A DNA stretch of 64,000 nucleotides, taken from Achatina immaculata. Taxonomy: Eukaryota; Mollusca; Gastropoda; Stylommatophora; Achatinidae. Of this stretch, positions 11,882 through 22,520 are shown piece after piece. Location: NCBI GenBank assembly GCA_009760885.1, contig CM019691.1:27093314-27157313 (forward strand), in the 5' to 3' direction. A program made the position numbers and the translations under genes. Below the pieces are notes generated by a model, which was not told the DNA's origin, did no database searches, and worked only from the letters and a program-made list of their open reading frames with translations. The number at the start of each line of letters is the position of its first letter. Within the stretch, counting starts at the first letter, position 1.

Positions 11882-12374
11882 ACCTTCATTATATAGAACC
11901 ACACAAAATAAGATTTTTAAGGGCATGCATCTTTCCCATCGCAACATATGTCTGTGAGACCTGGACACTTAACAAAACAGCTGAGAAACACATAAATGCC
12001 TATGAATGTAAATACTACAGAAGAGTTCTCCAAATATCGTGGACGCAGAAAAGAACAAATATATCTATACTACAAGAGCTTAATATTGAAGAAGGCTGGT
12101 TAATAAAGAGGATTAAAAGATAGAAAACTTAAATATTTTGGACACATTAAACGTCATGATAATATAGAGAAGACCGTATTGGAAGGATACGTAATGGGAA
12201 AAAGAAAAAGAGGAAGACCAAAACGAAGATGGCTGCAAGACATCGTTGACAATCTGCAAATAGATGCAGCAGCAGCAGGCCATCTTACTCACAACCGAGA
12301 AGCCTATAGGAGTGCTGTTTGGGAGGCAAAGTTCCGCAAGGGACATGCAAATGAATGAATGACCTTCATTATAT
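11882..12374 (+). mobile_element. 5'-truncated LINE insertion, (AATG)n-tailed family, 13-bp TSD
   Basis: The duplication ACCTTCATTATAT occurs at 11882-11894 and 12362-12374 and flanks a 467-bp insert. The insert encodes the C-terminal end of a non-LTR retrotransposon polyprotein: RAC(I)FP(I)ATY with CETWTLNKT, LQISWTQKR, KYFGHIKRHDN, MGKRKRGRPK and SAVWEAKFRKGHA. It ends in an (AATG)n-type tail. A stop (TAG at 12120-12122) and other changes break the frame. The same family occurs at 29944-31343 (minus) and 60945-61129 (+). Clade (RTE-like or other) is not resolved. Confidence 0.9.
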
Positions 12375-12728
12375 GAGCTTTACTTTCATTGTTTTATAAT
12401 TAACACATATATTTTTATACCTCACCACTTTTGTAAGCTACAGAAAAAAATATGGATATTAGCTCCCCTACTTATATATGCGTGACATTCACAGCAGCGA
12501 AGAAAAATAGTCGTAGTTTCGGGACAGTAGCGTAAACATCGCGGCTTTCAACATTTTCAAAATCATGACCACAGTTCATCATTTCCTGTTAATCTGTAGA
12601 GAAGCAGGTCCAGACACAAAGGAGCAAAAGTCGAAGATGAAGCAGTTGTAGGGCAGCGTAATGAAGACCTGTAGTGATGAATTTCTCTGTATTCTGACTG
12701 AGAGTCAAGATGATGGTCATAACCTATG
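12375..12728. other. Intronic sequence, nothing recognised
   Basis: About 350 bp of AT-rich spacer between the LINE insertion and the next array. Confidence 0.5.
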
Positions 12729-13376
12729 GCGTTAGGGAATTAGAGCCAGCCTGAGGTTCTGTCAGTGTTAGGGAATTAGAGCTGGCTGTAAGTTCTGTAA
12801 GTGTTAGGGAATTAGAGCTAGCCTCGGAGTTCTGTCATTGTTAGGGAATTAGAACTGGCCAGAAGTTCTGTCAGTGTTAGGGAATTAGAGCCGGTCCGAA
12901 GTTCTGTCAGGGATAGGGAATTAGAACCAGCCCGAAGTTCTGTCAGTGTTAGGGAATTAGAGCCGGGCCGAAGTTCTGTCAATGTTAGGGAATTAGAGCC
13001 GGCCCGAAGTTCTGTCAATGTTAGGGAATTAGAGCCGGCCTGAAGTTCTGTCAATGTTAGGGAATTAGAGCCGGCCCGAAGTTCTGTCAATGTTAGGGAA
13101 TTAGAGCCTACTCGAGGTTCTACCAATGTTAGGGAAATAGAGCCGGCCCGAAGTTCTGTCAGTGTTAGGGAATTAAAATGGACCCGAAGTTCTGTCAGTG
13201 TTAGGGAATTAGAGCCGGCCTGGAGTTCTGTCAGTGTTAGGGATTTAGAGCCGGCCCTAAGTTCTGTAAGTGTCAGGTAATTAGAATTGGCCCGAAGTTC
13301 TGTCAATGTTAGGGAATTAGAGCCGGCTCGGAGTTCTGTCAATGTTAGGGAATTAGAACTGGCCCGGAGTTCTGTC
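12729..13376. repeat. 36-bp minisatellite, about 18 copies, each with TTAGGG
   Basis: The unit is GTTCTGTCAGTGTTAGGGAA followed by TTAGAGCCGGCCCGAA. Nearly every copy has TGTTAGGGAATTAGA. Because 36 is divisible by 3, the minus strand stays open for 193 codons (12818-13399) as a 12-residue repeat (about SNSLTLTELRAG). No splice sites, signal or domain support a real protein. Confidence 0.92.
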
Positions 13377-13449
13377 CCATACCTCTTGGTGCAGCACATA
13401 GAAGCAGCCTGTTGTGCGTCTTGAGCACGGTTGATGGTACACGACTGGA

Positions 13450-13668
13450 CGTATTCTCCATATAGTGTGTTTACAGGGAAGACTGGGTCTGGTTTCTACT
13501 CTAGTAATATAAGCTGGATTCGACGTATTCTCCATATAATGTGTTTACAGAGAAGACTGGGTCTGGTTTCTACTCTAGTAATATAAGCTGGATTCGACGT
13601 ATTCTCCATATAATGTGTTTACAGAGAAGACTGGGTCTGGTTTCCACTCCATTAATATAAGGTGGTGT
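13450..13668. repeat. 74-bp tandem repeat, 3 copies
   Basis: CGTATTCTCCATATA recurs at 13450, 13524 and 13598. Each unit also contains GAAGACTGGGTCTGGTTT and AATATAAG. The copies are nearly identical, so the array is recent. Confidence 0.92.
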
Positions 13669-13754
13669 TTTATAAATGTTTTCCACATCTGACTCTATTT
13701 TTCGATAAATACAAAAAACAAAAAAGTTATTTAGTTCTACATCGAACTCGTAAT

Positions 13755-14190
13755 TTTGTATGAATGCGGGGCACGGGGCGGTAACCAAGAGCACCCAGAA
13801 TCTACTGGAAACAGCGAAGATGTGGCTCCTAAGAAAAATGAAGAGAATACCATGGACAGCCAAGAAAACAAACGAAGGGGTTCTAAGTGAGGCTGGGCAA
13901 AAGAGAGAAATTTTGGCAAAATTCAGATCGCGGGATTCCAGATTCGTAGGACATGTTTTAAGAGGGGCAAACCAGTACGCATACTGACAGCGGCAAATAT
14001 GAAGGGGCAGAGATTCAGACAAAGAAACAAGATATTTGACGGACTAAAAGAGTGGCACGGAGCACGGTCCAATCCACATCTTACAGAAAGAGCAAAGGAT
14101 AGATGGTTGTGGAAATCAATGACGACTAACGCCTGACTGGATGAGAGAGAGAGAGAGGGGGGGGGGGGAGAGAGAAAGAGAGAGAGAGAG
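13755..14190 (+). pseudogene. LINE C-terminal fragment with (GA)n tail
   Basis: The + strand reads AKMWLLRKMKRIPWTAKKTN, then RDSRFVGHVLRG and, after a frame break, sequence like the usual end (LKEWHG, ERAKDRWLWKSM). This is the region after the RT domain in many invertebrate LINEs. It is related to, but distinct from, the copies at 61955-62665 and 25615-25880. It ends in a (GA)n tract interrupted by G12 near 14158-14169. Confidence 0.75.
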
Positions 14191-15179
14191 AGACTGAAGA
14201 TCCATACGATATCAACTGTAAAAAACTAATTTCCCAATTTACAGGAAGATCCTCCGCGAACATATTGAAGGGCTACAGCTATCCTCATTACGGTAACGAC
14301 TGATCCCGATGTTTTTACCATGTTCTGACGGGCATCTAGTAGGACATTGGCGTGCGATGAACAAACAACCAGCTGTTGAAACAGCTCGTGGATCTGCTGT
14401 AAATATATGCGTACGATCCAGTAAGTGGCATATGGTTCTCTTCTTCCTGAAGACGCCACAGCCAGCAAGGCTCTGCTGCATTCCTGTTTGTCAGGAGCAT
14501 AGCTCATCACTGTCAGTTTCTTAAAACTGGGCAAACTATTTTCCAGGTTATGAAAAAACAAAACAAAAGCCAAACGATGTTACATGTTGCGCAAGGAATT
14601 TTTCTCGCCGTTCATGTTTTATGTGAATGTTACGTTTTTATATTTAATTAATGTGTTGTGTTCTTCACTTTATTTCTTTCTTTCTTTCTTTCTTTCTTCT
14701 CTTTTTTTTGTATGTTTGTTTGTGTTTCTTTCTTTTGCGTTTGCTCAAATCCATTGACGAAAGTTTACATTTTGCTTCAGCACGTCGTCTAGAGCCAGTA
14801 AAACATCACCAGTATTTGCTCATTGAAAACATACGAGCAACATTCGACAAACAGTATAAATCGGAATCTTTCATTTTAGAAAGGGGTTCTTAGCTGGTTG
14901 CTAGCACTCCAGGTTGAAGTTGTAGATCTCACTTGTTTCACCGTAGATTTTCTCATCACTTCTCAAGTCCAGGTTCAGAGCTGTACGACGAGCTCAAGAC
15001 CGGAATATGCGTCTTAAAGGACAAAACATGTGTGGCCTTGGGCTCTCTCTTTGCTCAAACGTCTTATCTGGCATCGTTAACCTCATTTTTTATTGCCTCA
15101 TTTATTCTGGACGAAAATAGAGGTCTGTTTTGATGTTTAAAAAGTCTTGCTTACAAACACGCGTACATATGTATATGTA
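14191..15179. other. Intronic sequence, nothing recognised
   Basis: Holds a short (CTTT)n near 14676-14700 and T-rich patches. Open frames at 14226-14573 (minus) and 14933-15133 (+) show no recognisable domain. Confidence 0.5.
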
Positions 15180-15480
15180 CTGAATCATTGACATCAGACT
15201 TTGTGTGTTGATGGGAGTTATATCTGAATCATTGACATCAGACTTTGTGTGTTAATGATAGTTATATCTGAATCATTGAAATCAGACTTTGTGTATTGAT
15301 GGGAGTTATATCTGAATCATTGACATCAGACTTTGTGTGTCGTTGGGAGTTATATTTGAATCATTGACATCAGACTTTGTGTATTGATGGGAGTTATATC
15401 TGAATCATTGACATCAGACTTTGTGTGTTGATGGGAGTATTATCTGAATCACTGGCATCAGACTTGGCGTGTTGATAGGA
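15180..15480. repeat. 44-bp minisatellite, about 7 copies
   Basis: TGAATCATTGACATCAGACT recurs at 44-bp steps (15181 and 15225), followed by TTGTGTGTTGATGGGAGTTA. The units are highly similar until the last one. Confidence 0.92.
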
Positions 15481-15897
15481 GGTGAAAGTATCGTAGGATG
15501 ATCTGAAGTTTGCTTTATGTTCTTTTAAGTGGTCGTCAGGCATTCCGTAAGCATACATTAACGGGCAGCCACTGATGTCACGTCTGTGAACTTAATTCCA
15601 TGAACTGTTGATGGGGGTGAAAGGAGATTCCGAACCACTCCACAGAGGCGATGTTAAATTAAACTCTTCGCCTTCCTGCCAACTCCCCCCCCCCCCCAAA
15701 AAAAAAAATGTTGAAAGAATTATTTATTTAATAGTCTATATACATAGTCTGTTTCGTCTACTTATAAGCAAAGAATGACGCAGGTGAATGCCAGATATTA
15801 ATAGTGGCTGGCATATATTGTCCTAAGGAAATGCTCTTGTGGTCTGTTTGTTTATTTATTTATTTATCTTTTTTTTCGGTTGGCAGAATTGGCCACC
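15481..15897. other. Intronic sequence with C/A homopolymers
   Basis: A C-run followed by an A-run lies at about 15686-15709. No gene is seen. Confidence 0.5.
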
Positions 15898-16305
15898 GTA
15901 TCAGTTAGAGACAGTTTGTGTTACAAGGTTCGCAACAAGTAGCGCCAGTTTGTGTTACGAGTCCCATAATAGATTACGCCAACTTGTATTACAAGTCCCA
16001 TAATAAATTACGCCAGCTTGTATTACAAGTCCCATAATAAATTACGCCAGCTTGTGTTACAAGGTCTGTGACAAGTAGCCAGTTTGTCTTACAAAGTCTG
16101 TGACAAGTAGCCACATTTTTTGTTACAAGGTCTGTGACAAGTAGCTACAGTTTATGTTACAAGGTCTGTGACAAGCAGCGCCAGTTAGTGTTATAAGGTC
16201 TGTGAGAAGTAGCCACAATTTGTGTTAAAAGGCCCATAACAAGTAGGAACAGTTTGTTTTCCAAGGTTTGTAACAAGTAGCCACAGTTTGTGTTACAAGA
16301 ACCAC
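15898..16305. repeat. About 34-bp degenerate minisatellite, about 12 copies
   Basis: Units carry CAGTTTGTGTTACAAGG with TCTGTGACAAGTAG. Variants use TCCCATAATAAATTACG. Unit length wanders between about 32 and 37 bp. Confidence 0.85.
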
Positions 16306-16783
16306 TCTGGGGTCCGTGATTTCTGTACCAAAGAGGTAATGCCAGTGCTTAGTCGTAGTTTGTAGGACGTGATCCTTTACCAGTTCTTCATAGACCATGT
16401 GGTTGATGGAGAATTCTCTCACGAATGCGAGAAACTCAGTGGTAGAGAAGGGTCCCGTAAGTCTTGGGTTTTGAGGTACAAGTCATTGGAAGTTGCTGCA
16501 ACGCATGAACCAAAAAAACAAATTCATATGGCTGTGGGACATATTGCAAGCACATAGAACAAAGGGTGCTTGGTGAGCCTGCTTAAGGGTGTACAAGAGA
16601 TAGAGCAAAACTACTACATAGAGGTGTCTGTGTGTTATCATTGACTTATTCTGTATATGCCTTTCTTGACATTGTCAGGTTTTGAACATCTGCAGATTTG
16701 AACTTCCTTCACAGTTAGGCTTTGTTTTTGGAATTGAAAACATAACACGTGGTTGTTAATGCTGGCGGCAAAGGATGGTTATA
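16306..16783. other. Intronic sequence, nothing recognised
   Basis: Unique sequence between the degenerate array and the long pyrimidine tract. No domain is recognised in either small frame. Confidence 0.5.
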
Positions 16784-17358
16784 TTAGTCTCTTCTCTCTC
16801 TCGCTCTCACTCTTTCCTTCCTCTTCCTCTCTCTCTCGTTTCTCTTTTCCTTCCTTTCTCTCTCTCTCTTGGTTCTCCCTTCCATTCTCTTTCTTTCTTC
16901 TTGTTTCTCCCTCCCTTCCTCTCTGTCCCTCATGTTTCTCCATTTTTTCATGTCCCCCCCCCATTCTTCCTGTCTGTGCTTCTTTCCCCGTTGCTTCTTT
17001 CCTTTCATTCCTTGCTCTCTCCTTTTATTCCCCCTTCGTTCCTCTCTCCCCCGCCTGTTTCCATCCTCTTGTTTCCTCTTTTTCCATTTTCTTTCTCTTC
17101 CTCTCTCCCTCCCTTTTGTTTCCCCCTTCGTACCCCTCTCTCCCACTTGTTTCTCTCTTTCTCTCACTTCCTCTTGTATCTTCTCCTTCCTCTCTCTGTC
17201 TCCTTTTTCTCTCACCCTCTTGTTTCTCCCTTCCTTTTTCTTACTGTTTCCTCTTCCTCCCTCTCTCCCTTCCTCATATTTCCTCTTTCTTCCTCTCTCC
17301 CCCTTTCTTTTCTCTCTTTCCCTCGTTTCTCCGCTTTCATCCTCTGCCAACTCTTCTC
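16784..17358. repeat. About 570-bp polypyrimidine (polypurine on minus) tract
   Basis: Almost pure C/T on the + strand (TCTC, CCTT, CCCC mixtures), with only occasional G or A. All + frames stay open for about 200 codons as S/F/L-rich peptides, and the minus strand as an R/E/K-rich peptide. These are compositional artefacts. Tracts of this length can form triplex (H-) DNA. Confidence 0.9.
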
Positions 17359-17674
17359 TAGCAGAAGCAGATAAAAAGAGTGCTATATATTATTATGGTG
17401 ATGGTGGGCGTACATTGATTATATGCCCTTGGATCCCGTGCCTTAACCTAATGCGTACATACACGCGCGGAGAAGGCGCGCACACACACGGTGCCTGTAG
17501 AAGTCTTACGGGTTCTTTGTATGGGCCAGATGCAGTGATGCAATGTCCTGTGTTGTGTTGCCGTGTCACAGCTTCCAGTCGTAATATTGATTATTATGAC
17601 CCAGTATAGCGCCCTCTGACAATCACGCCTGATTCCACTTTTTGTTTTTTGAACCTTTCTGTGGCAGTGGATAT
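17359..17674. other. Intronic spacer
   Basis: Unique sequence with a short alternating CG/CA patch near 17461-17490. No gene is seen. Confidence 0.5.
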
Positions 17675-18240
17675 TTGTTTTGAGTATAGTTGATAGGTCG
17701 TCGTTTTGAGTATAGTTAAGTGGTCGTTGTTTTGAGTATAGTTGTTAGGTGGTCGTTGTTTTGAGTATAGTTGTTAGGTTGTCGTTGTTTTGAGTATAGT
17801 TAAGTGGTCGTTGTTTTGAGTATAGTTGTTAGGTCGTCGTTGTTTTGAGTATAGTTGTTAGATCGTCGTTGTTTTGAGTATAGTTGTTAGGTGGTCGTTG
17901 TTTTGAGTATAGTTAAGTGGTCGTTGTTTTGAGTATAGTTGTTAGGTCGTCGTTGTTTTGAGTATAGTTGTTAGGTGGTCGTTGTTTTGAGTATAGTTAC
18001 GTGGTCGTTGTTTTGAGTATAGTTGTTAGGTCGTCATTGTTTTGAGTATAGTTGTTAGGTGGTCGTTGTTTTGAGTATAGTTGTTAGGTCGTCGTTGTTT
18101 TGAGTATAGTTGTTAGGTCGTCGTTGTTATGAGTATAGTTGTTAGGTCGTCTTTGTTTTGAGTATAGTTAAGTGGTCGTTGTTTTGAGTATAGTTGTTAG
18201 GTCGTCGTTGTTTTGAGTATAGTTATTAGGTCGTCGTTGC
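17675..18240. repeat. 29/26-bp minisatellite, about 20 copies
   Basis: The unit is GTTGTTTTGAGTATAGTTGT plus TAGGTCGTC (29 bp). It alternates irregularly with a 26-bp form ending TTAAGTGGTC. GTC(G/A)TC and GTGGTC variants mix, which suggests repeated unequal exchange between two unit types. Confidence 0.92.
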
Positions 18241-18435
18241 AACGGCTCATACTTTTTATGATTAAAAAAATGAGCATGCTTCCTATCAAATCCTGCACAT
18301 TTTTGGCTCCTTTTTTTTTTTTTACTTCGTCTTGGTCGAGGTTTTGAACTTTATGTTCCGATCGAGGCCAGTCAGTCAGCCCTGTAATATTCTTCAATAT
18401 GTCAGGATATAATACTGTACGTGATTGGTTGTATT

Positions 18436-18635
18436 CAACATCACACATCTGGGCCATATGTCAGTATACGTTGTATGTTAGTGTTTGTATTCAGTATGGT
18501 GTATGCTAGTGTTTGTTTCAGCACCACAGATGTGGGCCATATGTCAGTATATATTGTTGTTTGTATTCAGCAACACAATCTGGATCGTGTGTCAGTATAA
18601 AATGTTGTATGTATTCAGCATCACAAATCTGTGGT
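18436..18635. repeat. Degenerate tandem repeat, 3 to 4 copies
   Basis: CATATGTCAGTATA, TTGTATGT(T/A) and ATTCAGCA(A/T)CACA(A)ATCTG recur in the same order with spacing near 50 to 90 bp. Confidence 0.6.
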
Positions 18636-19019
18636 CGCGGAGGCTGGGTTGAGGGAGGAGGGACGGGATCGTCGAGACTTTAATAAGAACAATTTAGACA
18701 ACATTTCGAATTTTATCTTTGTCGTGCAGTACAAAAACCATCACATCCTTCGCTTTCCTCTTCTTCTTCTTCTCTCTCTCCCCCTTCCCCAATCTCTCTC
18801 TTCCCTAATCTCTCTCTCTCCTCCCCCCTCACCCACCTTCCGGGGCCGCCCTTTCACCTATATTAAAAACGGCGAAGGTGATGTATGAATGAAGTGGATT
18901 TTTTTTTTATTGGTCAGTGTGATCGAATACCTAGTCCAATAGAATAAGGGCATACCTGAAATTTGGCTTGGGGGGAGGGAGCGACAACTTATTCGTACTA
19001 TACCATAGATGCACTTAGG

Positions 19020-19255
19020 GTTGTGACGCTGATGCCTGTATTTCCTTCACCTCACAGCGTATTTGAGTAGGGTGTGGCTCAGCACCATGCGTGGTCACCT
19101 TTTTTTCTTTCCACAACTTCTAAAGGAGCCTGATATCCATTTCTACAGGTGGGTCAGTGGGACACCACCGAGCGGACTTGAGCCACCGATCTCCGATTGA
19201 GAGACATGCGCACTCATGTTTACGCTACTCCGACGCCTTGAATTCCAAGACTAAA
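19020..19255 (-). mobile_element. tRNA-derived SINE fragment
   Basis: Read on the minus strand, a tRNA-like head (GTAGCGTAAACATGAGTGCG, then TCGGTGGCTCAAGTCCGC as a B box) is followed by CCCACTGACCCACCTGTAG and AAATGGATATCAGGCTCC. The second part resembles a core widely seen in invertebrate SINEs (about CCACCCAGCTG-AAATGGGTACC). A related core lies at 31355-31510 (+). Confidence 0.55.
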
Positions 19256-19675
19256 GATAGGTAAACTGACGTGCCACGGAGTAAAGGTATAGAGCATTTA
19301 GGTAGACTGACGTGTCACAGAAGATGAGGGTTATATGCCTGGACTGCCTAATGGAGTTTTGATAATGATGGCAGCGACTAGCATTGTGGAAAAGATGCGC
19401 GTGATGATGTCACTGGCTTTCTTGTGTCATTGATGATGTTCAGTGGTTGTTTCTGTCTCTAGGGTGGCATTAGACAGAGTAATTATATAGAGCATCTGTG
19501 ACGTGTCACAGAGTAAAGACATAGAACATCTAGGTAAAGTGACTTGTCACAGAGTAAAGGTATAGAGCATATAGGTAAAGTGATGTGTCGTGGAGAAAAG
19601 ATTTAGAGCATTTAAGTAAACCGACGTGTCACAGAGTAAAGATAAAGAGCTTTAGGTAAACTGACGTGTCACAGA
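19255..19675. repeat. 41-bp satellite, block 1 (interrupted)
   Basis: Units with GGTAAACTGACGTGTCACAG and AGTAAAG(A/G)TATAGAGCAT lie at about 19255-19330 and 19480-19675. Between them is about 150 bp of unique sequence. The same unit forms block 2 at 21945-22520. Confidence 0.88.
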
Positions 19676-20361
19676 TCGCGTGATGACGTAATTGACCTTT
19701 TGGTTCATGTAGCTGGAGGTGTTAAACGGAAAAAAAAGTGGCCTCATTCTCCACAGTGACATGAATTGATCTCTGTCAGATGGAATCCCGACTCTCCTCT
19801 GAGGTTCAGATCGCTGACATATTGAAACCTGAGTTAGATACGTCTTGAAGATCTTAGTGAGTAATACGGCGACCTCCAAGTGGGAGGAAGTTAAAATTAT
19901 CGACACACACAAAAATAAAAGGCTTCTCCTTGTAAGAAGACGAGATTTGTCATAAAGCGTTTAACTCAAACAAGCAGTCATCTGATGACCAGATTCTGTT
20001 CGTGTCATCTGACAGTACGCGGGTCGTTCAGTTAGTAAGTTTTGTGGATGTGACATGTGGTGCCTTTTTTAAAAAAAATAAATATCGGCTTCATTTCTAT
20101 TTACGACACAGCACGAACGCAACGGCAGCTCTGTGAGAAAAGATGGTAAATGGCGTTTTGTACTGGAGTATGAGAACATGTTTACGTATATAATCTACAA
20201 CCGACATGAATTTTTTTTCTCTCATTGTGTCTAATCCTGGAAATTTGGGTACAGTGTTCGTAATTGTTTTTAATGCCGCGGCATATATGAAGTGTTGGGA
20301 ATCAGTCATGAAGATCGAGAGAATTTAACGAGCAGCTTCCAGAACTATTCATGAAATGGTT
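19676..20361. other. Intronic sequence, nothing recognised
   Basis: Unique AT-rich sequence between two arrays. The small minus-strand frames here match nothing I recognise. Confidence 0.5.
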
Positions 20362-20850
20362 CAGTGGGGTTGGTTGCACTGTCTGGTGCCAAAATAAGAA
20401 AAGTCGAGGTTGGCTGCGCTGTCTGGTGCCAAAATAAGAAAAGTCGGGGTTGGCTGCGCTGTCTGGTGCCAAAATAAGAAAAGTCGGGGTTGGCTGCGCT
20501 GTCTGGTGCCAAAATAAGAAAAGTCGAGGTTGGCTGCGCTGTCTGGTGCCACAGTAAGAAAAGTCGGGGTTGGCTGCGCTGTCTGGTGCCAAAATAAGAA
20601 AAGTCGAGGTTGGCTGCGCTGTCTGATACCACAGTAAGAAAAGTCGGGGTTGGCTGCGCTGTCTGGTGCCAAAATAAGAAAAGTCGAGGTTGGCTGCCCT
20701 GTCTGGTGCCAAAATAAAAAAAAGTCAGGGTTGGCTGCGCTGTCTGGTGCCAAAATAAAAAAAAGTCGGGGTTGGCTGCGCTGTCTGGTGCCAAAATAAA
20801 AAAAGTCGGGGTTGGCTGCGCTGTCTGGTACCAAAATAAAAAAAAAGTTG
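20362..20850. repeat. 40-bp minisatellite, about 12 copies
   Basis: The unit is AAGTCG(G/A)GGTTGGCTGCG followed by CTGTCTGGTGCCAAAATAAGAA, with exact 40-bp steps (20401, 20441 and so on). Later copies have one or more extra A. The minus strand has no stop in any frame of the unit, so three overlapping frames of 136 to 213 codons appear. 40 is not a multiple of 3, so these are artefacts of the unit. Confidence 0.95.
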
Positions 20851-21029
20851 ATAATATCGCTTTGATTGATGCGGTATTTTTTAGGGGTTGGGTGGGGTGG
20901 GGGGGGGCATCCCGGAACCTTAAAAACTCCGAGGTTGTCCAGATTGAACTGAAACGATGGTAAGTGGCCAGTTATGGGATTGAAGAAATACACAGATACC
21001 ATGAACTCTCAAGAAACGACCCAGTTATA

Positions 21030-21281
21030 ATCTTCTGAATGAGAATAAGTCAGTGCATGGCTGAGACACCATATCTCTATCATAAGATGAAAAATTGGCT
21101 CAACAGACTTTATGTTGTCTGTGACGAAGATACACAAACGGCACAACATATTCTCCAGAGATGCTGGTTAGTGGGCAGATTACACGGCCAGACCTCTGCT
21201 GCCTTCAATATAAGATGTAAGGTGATGTTGAAGACCGAAGACGAACTGCAACATCTGCGTGAGACATACGTATCTGCGTGA
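21030..21281 (+). pseudogene. LINE C-terminal tail (CxxxxQTAQHILQRC type)
   Basis: The + strand reads PYLYHKMKNWLNRLYVVCDE, then DTQTAQHILQRC, LHGQTSAAFNI and KTEDELQHLRET. This matches the layout of the zinc-finger-like tail after the RT in many LINEs (C-CGE-EQTAEHILQRCP, then a helical DEL-RTA end). The first Cys pair is reduced. The peptide runs straight into the 19-bp array. Confidence 0.6.
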
Positions 21282-21427
21282 GACATACGTGTCTGCGTGA
21301 GACATACGTATCTGCGTGAGACATACGTGTCTGCGCGAGACATACGTGTCTGCGCGAGACATACGTATCTGCGTGAGACATACGTGTCTGCGTGAGACAT
21401 ACGTGTCTGCGTGAGACATACGTATCG
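21253..21427. repeat. 19-bp minisatellite, about 9 copies
   Basis: The unit is TCTGCGTGAGACATACGT(A/G), 19 bp. Copies are near identical, with GTG/GCG variation. All three minus frames are open through it, as with the 40-bp array nearby. Confidence 0.93.
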
Positions 21428-21944
21428 ATGTCTGCAGGAGCGCTGAAGAAGCGTAACAAAGAAAATGATACAAACTGATTGCTACAATAGTCGTCTTGAC
21501 GACTTATTATAAGCATATGGTTCATAGGGAGAGTACTTTTACTTACCCCACTTTATCCTTCCTCTTGTACCGTGAGGTGTCCAGTGAGATGCAGTTGGCG
21601 AATTTGGGCCATATGAGTGACCTTAGTGATGTTCATGCCGTAGTTTGTGAGTGACTTCAAGAAGTCCTACATCCGTTACTCTTATCATGCCAGGCGGGCG
21701 TACAAGTAAGAAACTGACGCCCGAACTTTCCCCCGACTCGCCGCTTTTTCTACACTCGGTGGAAGAACAGAGCGTCAGGTCCAGGCCACCTTGTGTAGCA
21801 CCCAGGTGTGATTTGTTTGCCTTGCTTCCGTGCTCATTCTTATCTCGTTACCATATATATCCATTCCTTTCAGGTCCCATGTGTTCGCGTCAGATTGTCG
21901 GCGTGTGTGAGATATGCATCAGTCTGTGAGACTCCTGAAGATCT
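21428..21944. other. Intronic sequence, nothing recognised
   Basis: The 92-codon + frame at 21651-21929 has no recognisable domain. Confidence 0.5.
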
Positions 21945-22520
21945 TCTAATCTAGGTAAACTGACATGTCACAGAGTAATGATATAAAGCATCCAGGTAAA
22001 CTGACATGTCACTTAGTAAAGGTATAGAGCATCTAGGTAAAGTGAAGCGCCGCACAGTAAGGATATAGAGCATCTACGTAAAGTGACGTAACACATAATT
22101 AAGATATAGAGCATCTAGGTAAACTGACATGTCACATAGTAAAGATATAGAGCATCTAGATAAAGTACCGTGTCACAGTTAAGATATAGAGCTTCTAGGT
22201 AAAGTGACATGTCACAGAGTAAAGATATATAGCTTCTAGGTAAACTTACGTGCCACGGAGTAAAGATATAGAGCATTTAGGTAAACTGACGTGTCACAGA
22301 GCATAGGTATAGAGCATCTAGGTAAAGTGAAGCGCCACACAGTAAAGATATAGAGCATCTACGTAAAGTGGCATATCACAGAGTAAGATATAGAGTTTCT
22401 AGGTAAAATGACGTGTCGCAGAGTAAAGATATATAGCTTCTAGGTAAACTGACGTCACACGGAGTAAATAGATAGAGCATTTAGGTAAGATGGCATGTCA
22501 GAGAGTAAATTTGTAGGGCA
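21945..22520. repeat. 41-bp satellite, block 2, about 14 copies
   Basis: GATATAGAGCATCTAGGTAA then ACTGACATGTCACAGAGTAAA, with 41-bp steps (22103 and 22144). It is the same family as 19255-19675, about 2.3 kb away. Confidence 0.92.

Noticed and set aside
12818..13399. A 193-codon repeat protein on the minus strand
   Set aside because: The 36-bp period keeps any stop-free frame open. No further gene evidence exists.
16753..17609. Open frames of about 190 to 246 codons rich in S, F, L (or R, E, K on the minus strand)
   Set aside because: They follow the CT-rich composition, exist in several frames at once and show no domain or splice signal.
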